A DNA stretch of 64,000 nt from the NCBI GenBank assembly GCA_009377445.1, contig WHUA01000011.1, positions 1 through 64,000 on the forward strand. Direction: 5' to 3'. The first letter of the stretch is position 1. Each line of letters opens with the position of its first letter. Below are positions 61,718-64,000 of the stretch, piece after piece. The notes under the pieces are model-generated. The model worked only from the letters and a program-made list of their open reading frames with translations. It did not search any database and was not told where the DNA came from. This stretch comes from Alphaproteobacteria bacterium. GTDB taxonomy: Bacteria; Pseudomonadota; Alphaproteobacteria; UBA8366. Made by a program: the position numbers and the translations under genes.

Positions 61718-62526
61718 TCCTCGTACATCCCGGCAAGCACTTCTCGCCCGCGCAGCATGGCGTCGAGCGCGCCGAAGGCGCACATGTAGTGGCCGGAGAA
61801 GCCGGTCGCCTCGATACGCCGGAAGGTGTCGGTGAAGTCGATGATGCCGTCGCCGGGAAACATGTGCAGCTCGTATTCGCCGTTGTTGTCCGCGAGCCGC
61901 ACTTCCTTGAGCCGCCGCGTCGGCATGCGCTCGAGAAATCCGGCGATGCCCTCCGGCACCAGCGTCGCGTGGTTGACCGTGAAGGACCATGCCAGCGCCG
62001 GCGACGGGATCGCGTCGAAGTAATAGAGGCACTCGTCGACCGTGTGCGCGAGGTAGTTGACCTCCGCGAGCTCGGGCTCGCGGTTCAGGTTCTCCAGCAG
62101 GAGCTGGACGCCGCGTTCGGCGGCATAGGCGGTGGCGCGCTCCAATCGCCGCATTCCCGCTTCCATGCGACTCGTCTTGTCGCTGGTGAAATGATAGCCC
62201 GCATGCACTTCGATCCATTCCGCCTCGAGGCGGCGCGCCGCATCGATATAGCCCTTGAGATAGGCGTCCGCGGCGTCGCGCAGGAAGGGCGATACCTCGG
62301 CGATGTTGACGGCGGAGAGCGTGTGCAGGCCGAGGTGGATGCCGCGGCGCTTGCAGGCTTCGCGGATCGGCGCGCAGCGTCCCTCGTCGAAGCTTTCCAA
62401 CGCGTTCGGCTCGATATCGATCTGGCAGTCGATGTAGCGCACGCCGTTGTCGGCGGCCCACTCGACGGCGTCCTCCACCGAAAGCTTGCGGCCGACGTCG
62501 ATGCCGATGCGGTCCCTGATCGTCAT
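61714..62526 (-). CDS. Sugar phosphate isomerase/epimerase (TIM barrel)
   Basis: A 270-residue xylose-isomerase-like TIM-barrel protein. Metal ligands of the AP-endonuclease-2 fold are suggested by GVQLLLENLNREPEL, FTVNHATLVPE and the C-terminal LADNNGEYELHMFPGDGIIDF. The substrate is unknown. GGCAGGAGGGAACC precedes the ATG at 62526; the longer frame to 62811 lacks such a site. Confidence 0.88.
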   Translation of the reverse strand: MTIRDRIGIDVGRKLSVEDAVEWAADNGVRYIDCQIDIEPNALESFDEGRCAPIREACKRRGIHLGLHTLSAVNIAEVSPFLRDAADAYLKGYIDAARRLEAEWIEVHAGYHFTSDKTSRMEAGMRRLERATAYAAERGVQLLLENLNREPELAEVNYLAHTVDECLYYFDAIPSPALAWSFTVNHATLVPEGIAGFLERMPTRRLKEVRLADNNGEYELHMFPGDGIIDFTDTFRRIEATGFSGHYMCAFGALDAMLRGREVLAGMYED

Positions 62527-62713
62527 GGCGGTTCCCTCCTGCCTCGCATCGCCGTTCTTATCGCCATGCTCGGGTATCGCCGCAGTTTTTGCCACCTTTC
62601 CGGGGAAATGCAAGCTGCTGTGGAACAATTCGCCTTGCGATGCGTCAATGCGTGGGTGAAGACATGGGACGAATATCCTCCGTCCGGCCACGAAAACCCA
62701 GGAGTTTGAGATA

Positions 62714-63253
62714 ATGATGCGTATAACGGTTTGCGCGAAGCTGCTGGCGGCTTCGGTCGTGTTTCTTGCCGCCCAGCCTGCCTTCGGCGCGAGCGCCGCA
62801 AAAGAAATCACCGGCTACAACAAGCTGAAGGTGGAATACACGAAGAATGCGGAGAAGTGCGGATTTCAGGGCCTGGAGCACTTCGAGCGGAATCTGCGTA
62901 ATGATCTGTCGGCCATCGGTGTGCGCCAGTCGGACGCGAGCATCATCGAAGTTCTTCTGGAGGTAGGCGCGATAAACTACGGCGCGCTGGAGACGCAGTG
63001 TGCAATCGACGTCAACCTGGATTTCCGCACCACGCTTCAGGCGAGCAATATTCAGACCGATAATGCGGCTGTTCGCCAGGCCGTCGACCGGCTGGGGGCG
63101 TTTCCGGTGAGCCTCTACGAAATCGGCGCGTTCGCGGTCAGCACGACGCTCTACACCGTGGCCGACGGCCGGAACATCACCAAGGCGGAGGCGGAAGTGA
63201 TCAACATCATAAAGAGCCTGGTGCAGCGCTTCGAAGAGGAGCGCAAGAAATAG
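62714..63253 (+). CDS. Secreted hypothetical protein, 179 residues
   Basis: A signal peptide (MMRITVCAKLLAASVVFLAAQPAFGA) precedes a soluble helical domain with two Cys (EKCGFQG and LETQCAIDV) that could pair. No known domain was recognised. Mature length about 153 residues; the end is highly charged (RFEEERKK). AGGAGTTTGAGATA lies before the start. Downstream is a GC-rich inverted repeat without a T-run. Confidence 0.7.
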   Translation: MMRITVCAKLLAASVVFLAAQPAFGASAAKEITGYNKLKVEYTKNAEKCGFQGLEHFERNLRNDLSAIGVRQSDASIIEVLLEVGAINYGALETQCAIDVNLDFRTTLQASNIQTDNAAVRQAVDRLGAFPVSLYEIGAFAVSTTLYTVADGRNITKAEAEVINIIKSLVQRFEEERKK

Positions 63254-63454
63254 CTGCCTGAACCATGGGGGCCGGCAGCGGGCGTCCGCGCCGGCCCACG
63301 TTGCTTCGCCCGGCTCTGCTGTCGTACATTCCATGAGAGGCCGCGAGAGGCGGCTGCGCCGACGGCGCACCCATAGCGGCGCCCAAACTCTTATACGACA
63401 GTCGTTGCCGAGCGCCGCCCCTGCGGCGCGATCTCATGACAAAGGAGCCCCGGA

Positions 63455-64000
63455 ATGCCCAAGATTGCCGCCGACAAGTTGGAAAAGATCGCCGCAAGGC
63501 TGCTGAAAGGCGCCGGCGCCAGCGCCGAGGAAGCCACCATCATCGCCAGTCACAGCATCGGCGCAAACCTGGCGGGGCACGATTCGCACGGCATCATCCA
63601 GATCCCCGTCTACATCGACCGGGTGAAGAAGGAGCACATCATCCCCGGCGCGAAGTTCGAGATCGTCCGCGAAACGCCCTGCACGACCGTGATCGACGGT
63701 CACTGGGGCTTCGGCTACGTCGTCTCCGAGCGGGCGATGAAGATCACCATCGAGAAGGCGCTAAAGAACGGCGTCGCCGCGACCACGGTGTACCACCAGA
63801 GCCATGTCGGGCGCGTCGCCGACTATCCGATCATGGCGGGAAAGGAAGGGCTGATCGGCATGATGACGGCCGATTCCGGCCGCTCGCCCAAGACGGTGGC
63901 GCCGTTCGGCGGGCGCGAGCCGCGCCTCGGCACCAACCCCATCAGCATCTGCATGCCGTCGAACCTGGAGGGGCCCTTCTACATCGACATGGCAACCTCG
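63455..64000 (+). CDS. Malate/L-lactate (LDH2-type) dehydrogenase, N-terminal part
   Basis: The 182 visible residues belong to the LDH2/MDH2 oxidoreductase family, NAD(P)-dependent reductases of 2-keto acids, ureidoglycolate or similar. Family marks are GHDSHGIIQIPVYIDRVK with the catalytic His, GHWGFGYVVSERAM and the FGGREPRLGTNPISICMPS block. AAAGGAGCCCCGGA precedes the ATG. The gene runs off the window; about half of the usual ~350 residues is visible. Confidence 0.92.
   Translation, partial: MPKIAADKLEKIAARLLKGAGASAEEATIIASHSIGANLAGHDSHGIIQIPVYIDRVKKEHIIPGAKFEIVRETPCTTVIDGHWGFGYVVSERAMKITIEKALKNGVAATTVYHQSHVGRVADYPIMAGKEGLIGMMTADSGRSPKTVAPFGGREPRLGTNPISICMPSNLEGPFYIDMATS

Overview
The window is high-GC DNA from what looks like an alphaproteobacterium. 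The pointers are a GGAAC-N16-CGTT (EcfG-type) promoter, a carbon-phosphorus (C-P) lyase locus in the rhizobial arrangement, HemP, and DUF4399 and CHASE2-cyclase genes. The exact order is not resolved. No rRNA, complete tRNA, insertion sequence, prophage or CRISPR array was recognised. Identifications come from reading motifs and family resemblance by eye; no database search was run.

Layout. 0-4.7 kb: partial and small genes, a cold-shock protein, a heat-shock control region (RpoH-like promoter plus CIRCE-like operator) in front of a decayed groES and an intact groEL, a 1.2-kb gene-poor stretch with a possible tRNA remnant, then msrB overlapping an msrA stump. 4.7-16.3 kb: phosphonate use. A Pho-box-like site precedes phnC-phnD-phnE1-phnE2-phnN on the + strand. 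A converging - strand operon carries phnG-H-I-J-K-L-M, an HD-domain gene and a DUF1045 (2H-phosphoesterase-like) gene. 16.3-20.6 kb: a second ABC importer (fused permease, ATPase, ferric/aminoethylphosphonate-type binding protein) with an alpha/beta-hydrolase fragment inside the operon.

20.9-30.0 kb: the most unusual block, all on the - strand. It holds a CHASE2-adenylate cyclase, a FecR-like exported protein, a small secreted protein, two tandem DUF4399 proteins, a pseudo-caspase fused to SH3-like and FGE/sulfatase-modifying-factor domains, and a caspase-like protein with an intact His/Cys dyad, a long coiled coil and four copies of a ~37-residue repeat. I read this as a candidate envelope-sensing, cAMP and caspase-like module.

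30.2-33.8 kb: CoA transferase and two acyl-CoA dehydrogenases, one frameshifted. 34.0-36.9 kb: cysD-cysNC sulfate activation. 36.9-41.0 kb: an asparagine-synthetase remnant, a GNAT acetyltransferase, a frameshifted membrane gene, a small membrane protein, an NDUFA9-like reductase and a glutathionyl-hydroquinone reductase. 41-42.8 kb: a response regulator lacking its phosphoacceptor Asp, behind an EcfG-type promoter and divergent from an ECF sigma factor, then a tiny leader-like ORF with an extreme Shine-Dalgarno sequence and its own terminator. 42.8-45.7 kb: a sulfatase, a GST and small genes. 45.7-49.1 kb: iron uptake (large dyad, hemP, TonB receptor, piuC). 49.2-53.2 kb: a TPP enzyme, an aldo/keto reductase, a hypothetical gene and a dienelactone hydrolase. 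53.4-61.7 kb: a molybdenum/tungsten cluster (HTH-PBP regulator, FecCD-type importer, ModA, TupABC-type importer, MOT1-type permease). 61.7-64 kb: an isomerase, a secreted hypothetical protein and a partial LDH2-type dehydrogenase.

Gene decay recurs through the window: groES, msrA, a tRNA-like piece, an alpha/beta hydrolase, asparagine synthetase, an acyl-CoA dehydrogenase and a membrane protein. The last two differ from intact genes by what look like single-base losses, so sequencing error is a live alternative for them.
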